DNA of 64,000 bases from DATFVA01 sp963771705 (GCA_963771705.1 CAVYUP010000002.1:124001-188000); one strand, 5' to 3'. Shown: positions 18,135 to 28,319, numbered from the stretch's first letter. The notes: generated by a model from the letters alone, not told the origin. Numbers and translations are program-made.

Positions 18135-18160
18135 ACTCCCGGTCCTGCCGGGAGTTTTTC
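18135..18160 (+). terminator. Intrinsic terminator after pntB
   Basis: The stem ACTCCCGG / CCGGGAGT (8 bp, 5-base loop TCCTG) is followed by TTTTTC. It lies 22 bases after the pntB stop and just before the end of the convergent secreted-protein gene. Confidence 0.85.
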
Positions 18161-18171
18161 TATCCATTTCC

Positions 18172-20484
18172 CTACCTTAAAAGCAGCATCATCTTTGAAC
18201 TTAAATAATTATTAAATTGCAGGCGGTAGATATACACCCCGCTTGATAATTCTGAAGCATCAACATCGACCGAGTAACTTCCCTTATCCTGCCGGCTGTT
18301 GACCAAAGCGGCAACTTCATTTCCAAGAATATCAAATATCCTGAGAGTAACAAACCCTCTTTCCGGTAGCCTGTATTTAATTGTTGTTGCCGGGTTGAAG
18401 GGATTAGGATAATTCTGCTCCAGTAACAAGCTGCTCTCCGGATCAATAGTTATTTCAACTTCCTGGCTGTATTCAATACTGCCATCAAAATCAATAAGTT
18501 TTAACCTGTAAGAATATCTTCCGGCTGCAACATTCCTATCCGGATATGAGTATGATCGATGTTCGGTAGTTGTTCCTGATCCTTCAACGTAACCCATACT
18601 CACCCAGGAATTATTCCCGGCAATACTCCTCTCTATCTCAAATCCCTTATTATTCGTCTCTGTAGCTGTTGTCCAATTCAGCAGTATATCGCTTCCAGAG
18701 ACAGAACAGGTAAAAGAAGTAAGCTCGACAGGGATTTGATAAATAGGCAGCCGCCAGGCACCCTGGATTATGACTCCAGCAAATATATAATTATCGTGTG
18801 ACCCAAGAGAGGAAATTTTTAAACTTGATAACCCTTCATTATAGCTTGTCCAGTCTGTACCGTAGTTCGTTGAGTATGCTATACCTGAAGTGTAGCTTCC
18901 CGCAATTACAACAGATCCTGTTGAACACAAAGCGTCAACGTTGGGGATGTTATTAACCAGCTGCCAATTCTCTCCATTATCAGATGATTTATAAATACCA
19001 TTAGTTCCCCCTCCTGCGATAATGTTATCCCCGGACACACAGATTTTTAGGATGTAATTGTTTATTAATCCGTTATTTATCGGTGTCCATATAGTTCCAT
19101 TATCGGTCGAACGAAAAACACCGTTTGTTCCTCCCGCAAGCAAAACATCACCGTACAATGCCAGACTCTTTATAAATCCGGAAATTCCCGTACCAGCACG
19201 GATCCAGGACTGTCCGTTAGTAGTGGTAACAAATATCCCATCATTTGTAGCCGTGAAAAGATCGCCGTCTTTTTGTATGAAACATTGAATTGTATGATTT
19301 GTCAACCCGTCGTTTACTGCCGTCCAGCTTTCACCGTTATCCGTCGAACGAAAAACACCTGATCCGGTTCCGGCAAAGAGATAATCATCCTTAAAGATCA
19401 GAGAACTTACAAGATTTCCTGAGAAAAAATCATTTATCATTGTCCAGTTATCCCCGTTATCTGTAGAGACACAGATACCATTCTCTAAAGAAGCAAAGAG
19501 ACTGTCACCCTTATTTGCAAATGACCAGATTTGGGTATTGGCTAAACCATGATTTGAAGACTGCCAGTTGATCATATTATTGTCTGTGATAAAAATTCCT
19601 TCCCCAAAAAAACCAGCATAGGTTTTAGTTCCTTTGGATAATAAACTCACTGCTGAAAAGTCGGAAGGATTATCTGTAGGCATCCAGGATTGGCCCGAAT
19701 TATACGAATAAAATATTCCATCTTCATTAATTGTAAATACATAAGGGACTTTGGCAGATAACGCTTTTATATGGAGATCAGTAAGTCCTGAATTAACCAG
19801 ATTCCAGTCAGCCCCATTATTTGTAGACAAATAAATACCATTACCGTCGGTGCCAACATACGTGAAACCGCCGCTTGTAGCGAATGAACTGCAGGAGATG
19901 TCGGGAATACCGCTCGTTTTTGACCAGCTGTTTCCATCGTCGGTCGAAATGTATAATCCGTAATCATCTATTCCCGCAAAAAGATAAGTGCCCGAGCTGC
20001 GTACAAAGATTGCATAATGGTTCGGGATTCCGTTGTTTGCGGGTGCCCAGCTATTTCCATAATCGGTTGACTTATATATACCATAACCGCCTACAGCAGC
20101 AAATAAGCTGCCGTCCAGAATTGATAAATCTTTTATTTCATTGTAAGGGGTATTTATATTGATACTTATATCAGACCAGCTTTGTCCGTAATCGGTTGAG
20201 CGGAATACACCGGCACTGTCCGTGCCTGCAATCACGTTTGAAGAATCTGCAGTAATTGCGTATACATAGAAGTTGGCCAACCCGGTATTCACATTTTTCC
20301 AGCTCGCACCTTCATCTGTTGAAACATATATCCCGCCGTTTAGGGTGCCGGCGTAAATATGTGATCCATCCGAGGCAAACGAAAGTACAAACCCTCCCTC
20401 AGGCCCGTTTGTCTGTATCCACTGTGCTCGCAGGTTAAACGCGAAGAGCGTTGATAGGAGTAAAAAATGTAATGCTATTTTCAT
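18172..20484 (-). CDS. Secreted beta-propeller protein with T9SS sorting domain
   Basis: The 770-residue protein has a signal peptide ('LLLSTLFAFNLRAQ'), about a dozen repeats of roughly 40-45 residues carrying the Asp-box-like pattern S-T/S-D-N/Y-G-x-x-W, and a C-terminal module. The repeats should fold into one or two sialidase/YCF48-like beta-propellers. The C-terminal module begins 'VPVELTSFTCSVSGSDILLNW', continues with 'EQNYPNPFNPATTIKYRLPE' and ends in 'SSKMMLLLR', the type A sorting signal of type IX secretion. It is therefore predicted to be exported to the cell surface. No enzyme activity is suggested by the repeats. No clear Shine-Dalgarno precedes ATG 20484. Confidence 0.85.
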   Translation of the reverse strand: MKIALHFLLLSTLFAFNLRAQWIQTNGPEGGFVLSFASDGSHIYAGTLNGGIYVSTDEGASWKNVNTGLANFYVYAITADSSNVIAGTDSAGVFRSTDYGQSWSDISININTPYNEIKDLSILDGSLFAAVGGYGIYKSTDYGNSWAPANNGIPNHYAIFVRSSGTYLFAGIDDYGLYISTDDGNSWSKTSGIPDISCSSFATSGGFTYVGTDGNGIYLSTNNGADWNLVNSGLTDLHIKALSAKVPYVFTINEDGIFYSYNSGQSWMPTDNPSDFSAVSLLSKGTKTYAGFFGEGIFITDNNMINWQSSNHGLANTQIWSFANKGDSLFASLENGICVSTDNGDNWTMINDFFSGNLVSSLIFKDDYLFAGTGSGVFRSTDNGESWTAVNDGLTNHTIQCFIQKDGDLFTATNDGIFVTTTNGQSWIRAGTGISGFIKSLALYGDVLLAGGTNGVFRSTDNGTIWTPINNGLINNYILKICVSGDNIIAGGGTNGIYKSSDNGENWQLVNNIPNVDALCSTGSVVIAGSYTSGIAYSTNYGTDWTSYNEGLSSLKISSLGSHDNYIFAGVIIQGAWRLPIYQIPVELTSFTCSVSGSDILLNWTTATETNNKGFEIERSIAGNNSWVSMGYVEGSGTTTEHRSYSYPDRNVAAGRYSYRLKLIDFDGSIEYSQEVEITIDPESSLLLEQNYPNPFNPATTIKYRLPERGFVTLRIFDILGNEVAALVNSRQDKGSYSVDVDASELSSGVYIYRLQFNNYLSSKMMLLLR

Positions 20485-20746
20485 ATCACAATTTCGGGAT
20501 AACCACTGATCCCGCCTCCATTTGTTGTAATCCTATTTTCAAGACCGGGATATTTGCTTTCCACCTTTAATCCCGGATTGAGCTCGCATTCAGAAAACCC
20601 TGTTATAAGATGCGGTACTTGCTTGAAATTTAATTTAGATTTATGTAATACTCAACAGGCTCGCTGAGCTTTGAGACATACACGATTCACATTTTTATAT
20701 TATTTCAATTAAGCTATATTAGTGAAAGAAAAATTATGCGGGTTTT

Positions 20747-21487
20747 ATGAATAAAGTTTTCTTTCTTTTTTTATTTATCCTTTCCGCCGGCTCGGCGATG
20801 TCTCAGCAGATATTCACATTCGATCTTTTTACAGCCCAGTTGCACGATTCGCTCCTTACTGTTACAGATAATACTTCAAATGACGTTATCTTTGAGATGA
20901 CGTTTAATAATCCGCACGACTATACAGTCGACCTCGACGGCGACAGCGTGGATGAGTACATCGTTATCGATTCTACCTCACTTGGCAGTATTCCCGATTA
21001 TTATATCTACATTTTCAATACACTCGATGAATTCTCGCTGGCCGATTCGATCCACAGCGGTACAACAGAACCGTACGATATGTTTTCTAACGAAGAGGGG
21101 GGCGAGATCATTGTTACCGGAAATCCCGCTTTTGAATTTTTCAACACCGACGGAGATGAAGACGACTCTGATATCTTCCTTCCGATAAACTGCTGGAAGT
21201 ACGAGAGCGGTCAGATCTACATAGTGAATGCCGATATATACGACCTTTATATCCAGGAAAATGAGGAGATTATCGATTATCTGGATTCGTTTACCGATGA
21301 AGCGGAGTACGACTGCGATCTCAGCCGGGAAAATAAGTCGGCAATAGCCGCCGGGTATGCTAACTATGTCAATGCGGGAGAACTTACCATTGCATCGCAG
21401 TTCATAAAAAAGTATTATCGGTGTGCTGACATCGATAAGTTTCTTGATAATATTAATCGGATACTTAACCAGGGAGATAATCAATGA
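20747..21487 (+). CDS. Exported protein of unknown function
   Basis: The 246-residue protein has a signal peptide ('FFLFLFILSAGSAMSQQ', cleavage near residue 20). It is acidic and rich in Asp, Glu, Tyr and Ile; 'VDLDGDSVDEYIVIDS' and 'FFNTDGDEDDSDIFLP' resemble calcium-binding Asp-rich loops such as those of FG-GAP/dockerin-type repeats. I do not recognise a named family. Its stop overlaps the start of a 79-residue gene (ATGA), and a T9SS plug-like gene follows, so a role at the envelope is plausible but unproven. Confidence 0.7.
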   Translation: MNKVFFLFLFILSAGSAMSQQIFTFDLFTAQLHDSLLTVTDNTSNDVIFEMTFNNPHDYTVDLDGDSVDEYIVIDSTSLGSIPDYYIYIFNTLDEFSLADSIHSGTTEPYDMFSNEEGGEIIVTGNPAFEFFNTDGDEDDSDIFLPINCWKYESGQIYIVNADIYDLYIQENEEIIDYLDSFTDEAEYDCDLSRENKSAIAAGYANYVNAGELTIASQFIKKYYRCADIDKFLDNINRILNQGDNQ

Positions 21488-21723
21488 AGATGGAATGGAA
21501 TAAATTCTTGGGCAAAACACTGCATATTACTTTATATGAAAATTATGGACTTACGATTGATCCTAATTCCGACACACCGATCTACGAAATAGTTTTTAAG
21601 TCGGGTAAACTGACTGAGGCCTATGATGATGGTCTTCTTCTCGAAACAACAAGGGAAAGTGAGCAGGTGAGGATATTCGTACCTTACCAGTCAATTAAAT
21701 GTGTGGAAATCTTTAACATCTAG
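21484..21723 (+). CDS. Small protein of unknown function
   Basis: The 79-residue protein ('MEWNKFLGKTLHITLYENYG' near its start) has alternating polar and hydrophobic residues, indicating a small beta-barrel, for example an SH3- or Sm-like fold. No signal peptide or membrane helix. The ATG overlaps the stop of the exported protein gene by four bases, so coupled translation is likely, and the next start is 9 bases downstream. The function is not recognisable from sequence. Confidence 0.65.
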   Translation: MKMEWNKFLGKTLHITLYENYGLTIDPNSDTPIYEIVFKSGKLTEAYDDGLLLETTRESEQVRIFVPYQSIKCVEIFNI

Positions 21724-21731
21724 GGGAAGCG

Positions 21732-22953
21732 TTGTATAAAATATTATTATTTCTCATTGCAATTCTGCCTGCGGTGATTAGTGCGCAGGAAAATGTCATT
21801 GTTAAATCGCTGATAGCTTATCCGGGTAATGATGTTACCGCCCTGCCGGTAATTACGGATAACAGGCTTACTGTTGAGTTTGACGTGCAGGCAAAGGACG
21901 TTCCTCAGCTTAGCTTCGTTTTTCGATTCTGCGATAAAAATTGGTCTCCGACCGGCAATTTGTTCCTTGCTAATCACGGGCATAATATCTTTAATAACCC
22001 TGATTACGATGTCCTGCCTGTAACTGTTAAAGAGGCCAGGTATCATTTCAGGGAATCGTTCCCTGATGCAAAAGGACAGATTTCTTTTCCCTGGTCGGGG
22101 AAATGGAGATATTATATAACAGACACTTATGATACTTCCCGTGTTTATGCTTCGGGCAAATTCGTGGTTGTAAAAGGTGTGCTGAATTTGAATGTAACTT
22201 TAACCAGGGAGAAACTTGAGGATAAAACCTATTTCCCCACCGAGCTCTCCTACATCTTAAATATAACTTCTGAGATTAACCTTCCTCAAAAATATCACCC
22301 TATGTTTGTCGATCATCTCGAGATCATAGAAAATCATAAAACGGAATATCCCTATATTGTTGATCGTTCGTTCAATACAAATCAACGACAGTTTTACTGG
22401 AACGGCGACAGAAAGTTTACCTTCACAATCCGCGATATCCGTCCGGGCAATGAATACCGCCAGACGGACATAAGGAATTATAACAAGTATACGGGTGAAA
22501 CTATAAAGGCTCAGTTCGACGGAATCGAATACTCAAGATTCTTTAAAAGAAGGTCCTCCTGATCTCAATGGCGGAGAAATTCTGCTTAATTATAAAAGCG
22601 ATTACGCGACTTATAAAAACGTGGTTTTTTTAATTAAGCCCCCTGATCCTCTTTATAGTGATGTTTTCCTTGTGGGAGCATTTAATAACTGGGTTGTGGA
22701 GCCGGCTTATAAGATGATTGTGCAGGGAGGTCTCTATACCCTGACAGTCCCGCTTAAAAGAGGAATTTACGATTACCAGTATGTACTGGGACAGACATCC
22801 GGGAATACGGTTACTGATATCGACTGGTATACCCTGGAAGGAAACAGCTGGGATACTACAAATTATTATTACGTATTTTTGTATTATAATGATCCCGATT
22901 TAGGTGGATACGACCATATAATCGGGTATGCTCAAATTTATAGTAAACAATAA
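21732..22953 (+). CDS. T9SS plug-like protein (DUF5103), interrupted by a +1 frameshift
   Basis: Two frames together encode about 406 residues. The first part has a signal peptide ('LFLIAILPAVISAQ') and DUF5103 features such as 'VFRFCDKNWSPTGN' and 'FPWSGKWRYYI'. It hits a TGA at 22560. Reading on in the +1 frame from GAA at 22549 gives 'EGPPDLNGGEILLNYKSDY' and then 'DVFLVGAFNNWVVEP' and 'GIYDYQYVLG', the C-terminal DUF5103 pattern. The fault is one extra A in the AAAA at 22545-22548. DUF5103 proteins are described as plugging the T9SS outer-membrane channel, and this genome has T9SS cargo. The start is a TTG after AGGGGAA. Sequencing error or recent mutation are both possible. Confidence 0.75.
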
Positions 22954-22962
22954 CAGGTTGAA

Positions 22963-23964
22963 ATGGACAAATTAAATGTTGGAATAGTAGGAACAGGACA
23001 TCTCGGAAAACTGCATGCTAAAATGTTTACGGCTATTCCTAATTGTAAGTTGACAGGAGTTTATGACGTTAACGGTATTCAGTCAAAAGCTGTAAGTGAG
23101 GAATTCGGAACGGAAGCCTGTAGTAACCTGCAGGATCTGCTCAAGGGTGTCGACGCCGTGTCAATAGCTGCAACAACCAGCGCTCATTACGACCTTGCGA
23201 AGGAATGCCTTGAGGCTGGAAAACCTCTTTTTATAGAAAAACCGATTACTGCTACAATACCTCAGGCCGAAGAGCTCGTGAAGCTTGCGGCAGATAAAAA
23301 TCTTAATCTTCAGGTGGGACATATAGAACGGTTTAACCCTGCGCTTGTGTCTCTTGAAAAATATATTCTTGAGCCTAAATTTATACAAACCGACAGGCTG
23401 GCGCAGTTTAATCCTCGCGGTACTGACGTTGCAGTAGTGCTTGATCTCATGATTCACGATATTGATATTATCCTCAGCCTTATAAAAAGCAAAGTTCAGC
23501 AGATCGATGCGTCAGGTGTCGCTGTGGTTTCTGGTTCAATTGATATTGCAAATGCAAGAATACAGTTTGAGAATGGAGCGGTTGCCAACGTTACTGCCAG
23601 TAGGATCTCACAGAAGAAGATGAGAAAGATGAGGATTTTTCAGAGAGATAATTATATTTCTCTCGATTTTATTACGGGTATGTCTGAGGTTTACAGGCTT
23701 GTCCCTCTTGATCAGGATACCGGTATAACTACCATTTCCTTCGGTGAGATCGGGGTGGGGGAGAAGAAGAAAAGAGTAATCTATGAACAGCCTGAAATAA
23801 AGGAGCAGAATGCTCTGCAGTATGAGCTTCAGCTTTTTGTTGATTCGGTTATAAATAAAACTGAACCGGTGGTATCCGGTTTGGATGGACTGCGTGCCTT
23901 GAGGGTTGCTGAACAGATACTCCAAAAAATAGAAGAATCGCAGAAGCTTATTTTATCCAACTAA
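22963..23964 (+). CDS. Gfo/Idh/MocA-family oxidoreductase
   Basis: The 333-residue protein has an N-terminal NAD(P)-binding Rossmann fold ('VGIVGTGHLGKLHAKMF'), the conserved 'FIEKPI' motif near residue 90 whose Lys is catalytic, and the C-terminal sugar-binding beta-sheet domain starting at 'GHIERFNPA'. Such enzymes oxidise or reduce sugars or sugar nucleotides; the precise substrate cannot be deduced. It begins 9 bases after the DUF5103 gene and is followed after 12 bases by a lipoprotein gene, so it is probably within one operon. Confidence 0.88.
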   Translation: MDKLNVGIVGTGHLGKLHAKMFTAIPNCKLTGVYDVNGIQSKAVSEEFGTEACSNLQDLLKGVDAVSIAATTSAHYDLAKECLEAGKPLFIEKPITATIPQAEELVKLAADKNLNLQVGHIERFNPALVSLEKYILEPKFIQTDRLAQFNPRGTDVAVVLDLMIHDIDIILSLIKSKVQQIDASGVAVVSGSIDIANARIQFENGAVANVTASRISQKKMRKMRIFQRDNYISLDFITGMSEVYRLVPLDQDTGITTISFGEIGVGEKKKRVIYEQPEIKEQNALQYELQLFVDSVINKTEPVVSGLDGLRALRVAEQILQKIEESQKLILSN

Positions 23965-23976
23965 ACGGTGAAGATT

Positions 23977-24585
23977 ATGAAAAAAATATATATTTATGCT
24001 TTTATACTGATTCTTACTGTAAGCGGATGCAGCGTATATCAATCGATTGTTAATTTATCGCGGCTTCAGTTCAAGCTCGGCAATGTCAACGGTTTTACTC
24101 TCAATGGAGTGAGCCTTTCCGGTAAAACAAAATTATCTGACTTTAGCTCGATTGAGATCCTCAGAATATCCCAGGCAGTTGCTAATGGAACTCTTCCTGT
24201 TTCGTTTGTCCTTAATGTGCAGGCTAAAAATCCTAATGACGGTAAAGGAGGATATCCGAATACAAACGCTACGATTACAAATTTTCCATGGAGACTTATG
24301 ATAAATGGTAATGAAACTATATCCGGCGGTCTGAAAAATGATGTCTCCATCCCTGGTACGGGGGAGGTCAGTATTATTCCCCTCCAGATGAATCTCGATC
24401 TTGTGAAATTTTTTCAGAATAAAGGGTATGAAGATCTGATTAACCTCGCACTTGCAATCGGAGGCAATCAGGGCTCTTCATCAAACCTGACCCTCTATGC
24501 ACGGCCTACGGTATCAACATCCCTCGGCCCCATTCAATATCCCGAAGAATTACGCATCGTCAGCGTCTCCTTCACAAATAAATAA
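23977..24585 (+). CDS. Lipoprotein with LEA14-like domain
   Basis: The 202-residue protein starts 'MKKIYIYAFILILTVSGCSVY'-like: a lipoprotein signal peptide with lipobox V-S-G-C. The mature part has 'PVSFVLNVQAKNPND' and a following beta-rich stretch resembling the LEA type 2 (LEA14/WHy) fold, in which 'NPN' is common. ATG 23977 was chosen over GTG 23968 because GGTGAAG provides a ribosome-binding site and the signal peptide then begins properly. Role unknown; the family in other organisms is linked with stress or envelope functions only loosely. Confidence 0.65.
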   Translation: MKKIYIYAFILILTVSGCSVYQSIVNLSRLQFKLGNVNGFTLNGVSLSGKTKLSDFSSIEILRISQAVANGTLPVSFVLNVQAKNPNDGKGGYPNTNATITNFPWRLMINGNETISGGLKNDVSIPGTGEVSIIPLQMNLDLVKFFQNKGYEDLINLALAIGGNQGSSSNLTLYARPTVSTSLGPIQYPEELRIVSVSFTNK

Positions 24586-24771
24586 TAAATATCTGGCTTA
24601 AGACATTAAGTGTGTGCTGGGGCTATAAATGTTCGCGGGCTAACATTTCTGAATTTTCTGCCCTCATTTTGAAATAAAAATGCCTAATAAATTTATATTT
24701 GTTTATCGTAATTCAGTATTTTATCATTGATAGGCTAACTTTATAATATTTAAGGAAATGATGGTATAAAA

Positions 24772-25734
24772 ATGGCTAAATCGGAGAAATATACAATAGG
24801 TGTCGATCTTGGCGGTACGAGTGTGAAAATAGGCATCGTATCAGAAAAAGGTAAGATAAGCAAAAAGATTTCAGTAGAAACGCATGCTGCTGATGGCCCT
24901 GATGCTGTCGTAGGACAAATTAAAAAGGGAATTGATGAGATTCTCGGTAAAACAAAGAAAAAAATATATGGGATTGGTATAGGTGCCCCCGGGGTTGTGT
25001 CTGTTAAAAAGGGGACTGTTGAGAATCCTCCTAATTTTCCGGGCTGGGAGAAGGTGAATCTTGGTAAACTGATTGAAAAGGAATTCGATAAACAGGTCTT
25101 TGTTGAAAATGATGCGAACGCTGCGGCCATAGGAGAACTGATCTTCGGAGCGGGTAAAAAATATGATTCGTTTATAATGGTTACTCTTGGAACCGGGGTT
25201 GGAGGCGGCATTATCATAAATAATAAAATTTACCGCGGTGAGTTTGGGGCTGCCGGCGAGATTGGACATTTAACTATCGATCATAAGGGTCCGAAGTGCA
25301 ACTGCGGTTCTTTCGGATGCATAGAGGCCTACGTAGGCAACCATTATCTTACCAGCAGGATTAAAAAAGAAATGCCCGATCACCCGGATTCAAAAATCTG
25401 GGAACTGATTGATAACGACCTTGAACAGCTTACACCCAGGATCATAGATACAGCTTCTGAAGGAGGCGACAGCTACGCTCAGTCAATAGTAAAGCAAATG
25501 GGCTATTATCTCGGGTGCGCTCTCGCGTCTGTCAGCAACCTGCTCGATGTTAGTACATTTATTATCGGGGGAGGTGTATCGGGATTCGGTAAACCCTTGT
25601 TTGATTCTATAAAGGAAACAGCTTCTTCGCGGGTACTGACCCCTCTGCGTGAAAGAATAGAGGTTCATCCGGCGAAACTAAAAAATGATGCCGGTATTAA
25701 AGGGGCATCTGCTTTGGTGTTTTATAAATCCTGA
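24772..25734 (+). CDS. ROK-family sugar kinase (probable glucokinase)
   Basis: The 320-residue protein carries the ROK pattern: phosphate loop 'GVDLGGTSVKIGIV', 'GIGIGAPGVV', 'ENDANAAAIGE' with the catalytic Asp, 'TLGTGVGGGII', and the zinc motif 'CNCGSFGCIEAY' (C-x-C-G-x-x-G-C-x-E) after 'GEIGHLTI'. Length fits bacterial glucokinases of this family. A glucokinase is the usual assignment, but N-acetylhexosamine or fructose kinases have the same motifs. It has its own 186-base upstream region and stands before lptD. Confidence 0.87.
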   Translation: MAKSEKYTIGVDLGGTSVKIGIVSEKGKISKKISVETHAADGPDAVVGQIKKGIDEILGKTKKKIYGIGIGAPGVVSVKKGTVENPPNFPGWEKVNLGKLIEKEFDKQVFVENDANAAAIGELIFGAGKKYDSFIMVTLGTGVGGGIIINNKIYRGEFGAAGEIGHLTIDHKGPKCNCGSFGCIEAYVGNHYLTSRIKKEMPDHPDSKIWELIDNDLEQLTPRIIDTASEGGDSYAQSIVKQMGYYLGCALASVSNLLDVSTFIIGGGVSGFGKPLFDSIKETASSRVLTPLRERIEVHPAKLKNDAGIKGASALVFYKS

Positions 25735-25776
25735 GGACAGGCATATTTTTGAATTATTCTTCATATCAATTCTGAA

Positions 25777-28317
25777 ATGAGAAATTTCTTACTGATATTA
25801 ATATTGTTATCTGCACAGGAATTTGCTCAGCAAATTGATTCCACGGGGATGATTCCTCCTGATTCAATTAGTTCCCCTGTCGTTGATTCTCTCCTTACCT
25901 CCGACTCAGTGAAAACTAAACCGGGCGATATCGATACCGTGATTAATGCAAGCTCATCCGACTCGCTGATTTTTGTAATAGATCAAAAAGAAATGTACCT
26001 CTATGGTACCAGCGAAATTCAATATAAACAAACCGACCTTACGGCTGCCAACATTAAGGTTGATTTTGAAACAGGGGGTGTTGAGGCTGAGGGAGTTCCT
26101 ACTGATACTTCAGAAAAATATGCTGGCACTCCCGTGCTTTCTGATAAAGGTGAAAAGTATGAAGGTTTCAGGATGAGGTTTAATTTTAAGACCCAGCGCG
26201 GTTTCATTGCCTCTGCTGAGACTGAAAATGAAGGCGCCTATTATACCGGTTCTAAAATTAAAAAAGTGGATAAGGATACTTATTTTATAAAGGATGGTAT
26301 TTATACAACCTGCGATAAAACCGATCCGGATTACTATTTTTATTCTCCTAAAATGAAAGTCGTGCAGAAACAGGAGGTTATGGCTGAATGGATCTGGCTT
26401 TTTGTGGGCGATGTACCGCTCCCCGTGCCGCTCCCTTTTGCGGTCTTCCCTCTGCAGTCGGGCAGGAGATCGGGTATAATCCCTCCGGTCTTCGGTGATG
26501 ACGCTTCCTACGGGAAGTACTTCGCACGTTTTGGCTACTTCTGGGCTATAAGTGATTATATGGACTGGAACCTGACGGGCGACTATTATACACGCGGCAG
26601 CTATCGGGCTAATTCTCGTTTCAGGTATGCCAAACGTTATAATTTTACAGGTACCCTGCAGGGAGATTATTCTGATTTGATATCAGGACTCTCTTCTGAT
26701 CCTAACCGTTCAGAAAGAGTCGACTGGAGAATAAAGTGGAGCCATAATCAGTCGTTTACTCCTACTATGAGGTTCGATGCTAATCTCGAATTTACTTCCG
26801 GAAATTTCATCTCAAGAAACGTTACAGATTTTAATGATCTGCTCAGGAATGAAATTGTTTCAAATGCCACTTTCTCTAAAACCTGGGATGAATCAGGCAA
26901 TAACCTTTCTGCCAGCTATACAAGGAGGCAGGTCCTCCAGACAGGTGAGATCCACGAAATTCTTCCGAGCATTACTTTTACCAGGTCTCAGAGTTATCCC
27001 TTCAGAGGGAATGGCGTCGGCGAACAGAAATGGTATGAGCTCTTCGGCTATAGCTATACGGGACAGTTTGAAAATGACAGGAATAAGCTTGATGACCACC
27101 TTAATATAAGGGGAGGGTTCAATCATCAGATCTCTGCGGGACTTTCGCCCAAAATAGGCTACATCAGCATCGCTCCTTCAGTCAGATACCAGGAAAGATG
27201 GTACAATAAAAGGGTGGTGTATGAAAGAGCGGTTTCTCCAAAAACAGGAAACGATACAACTTTTATAAATGATGAGCATGAGCTTAACTTCGTGAGAACC
27301 TTCGGTATGGGTGTAACTGCCTCAACGAAGTTTTACGGAATCTTTCCTGTTAACAGCTTCGGTGTTAATGCTGTAAGGCATACGGTTAATCCCAGCATTT
27401 CATACAATTTTAACCCCGATTTCTCTAAACCGTTCTGGGGATATTATGATTCATACATCGATCCTAATAATAAGGTGGTTCATTACGATAAGTTCCAGCG
27501 AGAGGTGTTCGGAGGTGTTCCTTCGAGTGAATCGCAAAGAATAACTTTTTCTCTGGGGAATATTTTTGAGATGAAAACCCTGCCTGATCCTTCGGATACT
27601 ACTTCAAAGGAGAAAAAAATACAGCTGCTGAATTTATCTGCTTCTATGAGTTATAATTTTGCTGCCGATACTATGAAGCTTTCAGACCTGGGACTGCAGT
27701 ACAGGACTCAGATAGGCGAATGGTTCAGCTTTGCCGGAAGTTCTAATTTTACTCCTTACGATTATACTGTAGATAAAACCAGGATCAATAAGTTTCTTGT
27801 TAATGAAGGTAAAGGATTGCTGCGGCTGACCAGTTTCAACTTCTCAATTTCAACCAGTCTGTCTGGTGAGAAGTTAAAGTCAGCTGATAACAAGCAGCCT
27901 CCTCCGGAAGGTGAGTATGAGCTTCAGAACGAAGATAATGTATACAAGGGAATTTATTCACAAAAAGAACCTGATTTTACTATCCCCTGGGATCTTAATT
28001 TGACCTATAATTATTCGCTTACTAAACCAATTCCTTCCCAAAAAACTGAATCATCAAACCTCAGCGGGGGAATAAACTTTAATCTTACGCCGAACTGGAA
28101 GTTCTCTTTCACAGGAAGCTATGATTTCCAGAGGCACGAGTTTGCCGCTCCCCAGATACGGATTTCCCGCGACCTTCATTGCTGGCTGATGAATTTTACC
28201 TGGAACCCTGTGGGAACTTACCGGGGATATAGATTTGAGATTAGAGTGAAGGCTCCGCAGCTGCAGGACTTGAAAGTAACTAAACAGGATCAGTTCTATA
28301 GCGGAAGAGGGTATTAA
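25777..28317 (+). CDS. lptD: LPS-assembly outer-membrane protein LptD-like
   Basis: LptD inserts lipopolysaccharide into the outer leaflet. The 846-residue protein has a signal peptide ('LLILILLSAQEFAQQ'), an OstA/LptA-like domain ('KEMYLYGTSEIQYKQTDLTAANI', 'KVDFETGGVEAEG' as separate blocks), the strand-loop pattern 'IYTTCDKTDPDYYF' and 'VPLPVPLPFAVFPLQSGRRSGIIPP', found in Bacteroidota LptD, and a long barrel rich in aromatic beta-strands. Length is typical. The start ATG 25777 is 42 bases after the ROK kinase gene. The following NYN gene starts two bases after its stop. Confidence 0.85.
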   Translation: MRNFLLILILLSAQEFAQQIDSTGMIPPDSISSPVVDSLLTSDSVKTKPGDIDTVINASSSDSLIFVIDQKEMYLYGTSEIQYKQTDLTAANIKVDFETGGVEAEGVPTDTSEKYAGTPVLSDKGEKYEGFRMRFNFKTQRGFIASAETENEGAYYTGSKIKKVDKDTYFIKDGIYTTCDKTDPDYYFYSPKMKVVQKQEVMAEWIWLFVGDVPLPVPLPFAVFPLQSGRRSGIIPPVFGDDASYGKYFARFGYFWAISDYMDWNLTGDYYTRGSYRANSRFRYAKRYNFTGTLQGDYSDLISGLSSDPNRSERVDWRIKWSHNQSFTPTMRFDANLEFTSGNFISRNVTDFNDLLRNEIVSNATFSKTWDESGNNLSASYTRRQVLQTGEIHEILPSITFTRSQSYPFRGNGVGEQKWYELFGYSYTGQFENDRNKLDDHLNIRGGFNHQISAGLSPKIGYISIAPSVRYQERWYNKRVVYERAVSPKTGNDTTFINDEHELNFVRTFGMGVTASTKFYGIFPVNSFGVNAVRHTVNPSISYNFNPDFSKPFWGYYDSYIDPNNKVVHYDKFQREVFGGVPSSESQRITFSLGNIFEMKTLPDPSDTTSKEKKIQLLNLSASMSYNFAADTMKLSDLGLQYRTQIGEWFSFAGSSNFTPYDYTVDKTRINKFLVNEGKGLLRLTSFNFSISTSLSGEKLKSADNKQPPPEGEYELQNEDNVYKGIYSQKEPDFTIPWDLNLTYNYSLTKPIPSQKTESSNLSGGINFNLTPNWKFSFTGSYDFQRHEFAAPQIRISRDLHCWLMNFTWNPVGTYRGYRFEIRVKAPQLQDLKVTKQDQFYSGRGY

Positions 28318-28319
28318 TT

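Noticed and set aside
22545..22551. Programmed frameshift in the T9SS plug gene.
   Set aside because: The context TTT-AAA-AGA is not a canonical slippery heptamer in frame, and a +1 shift would be required; a consensus error or mutation is simpler.
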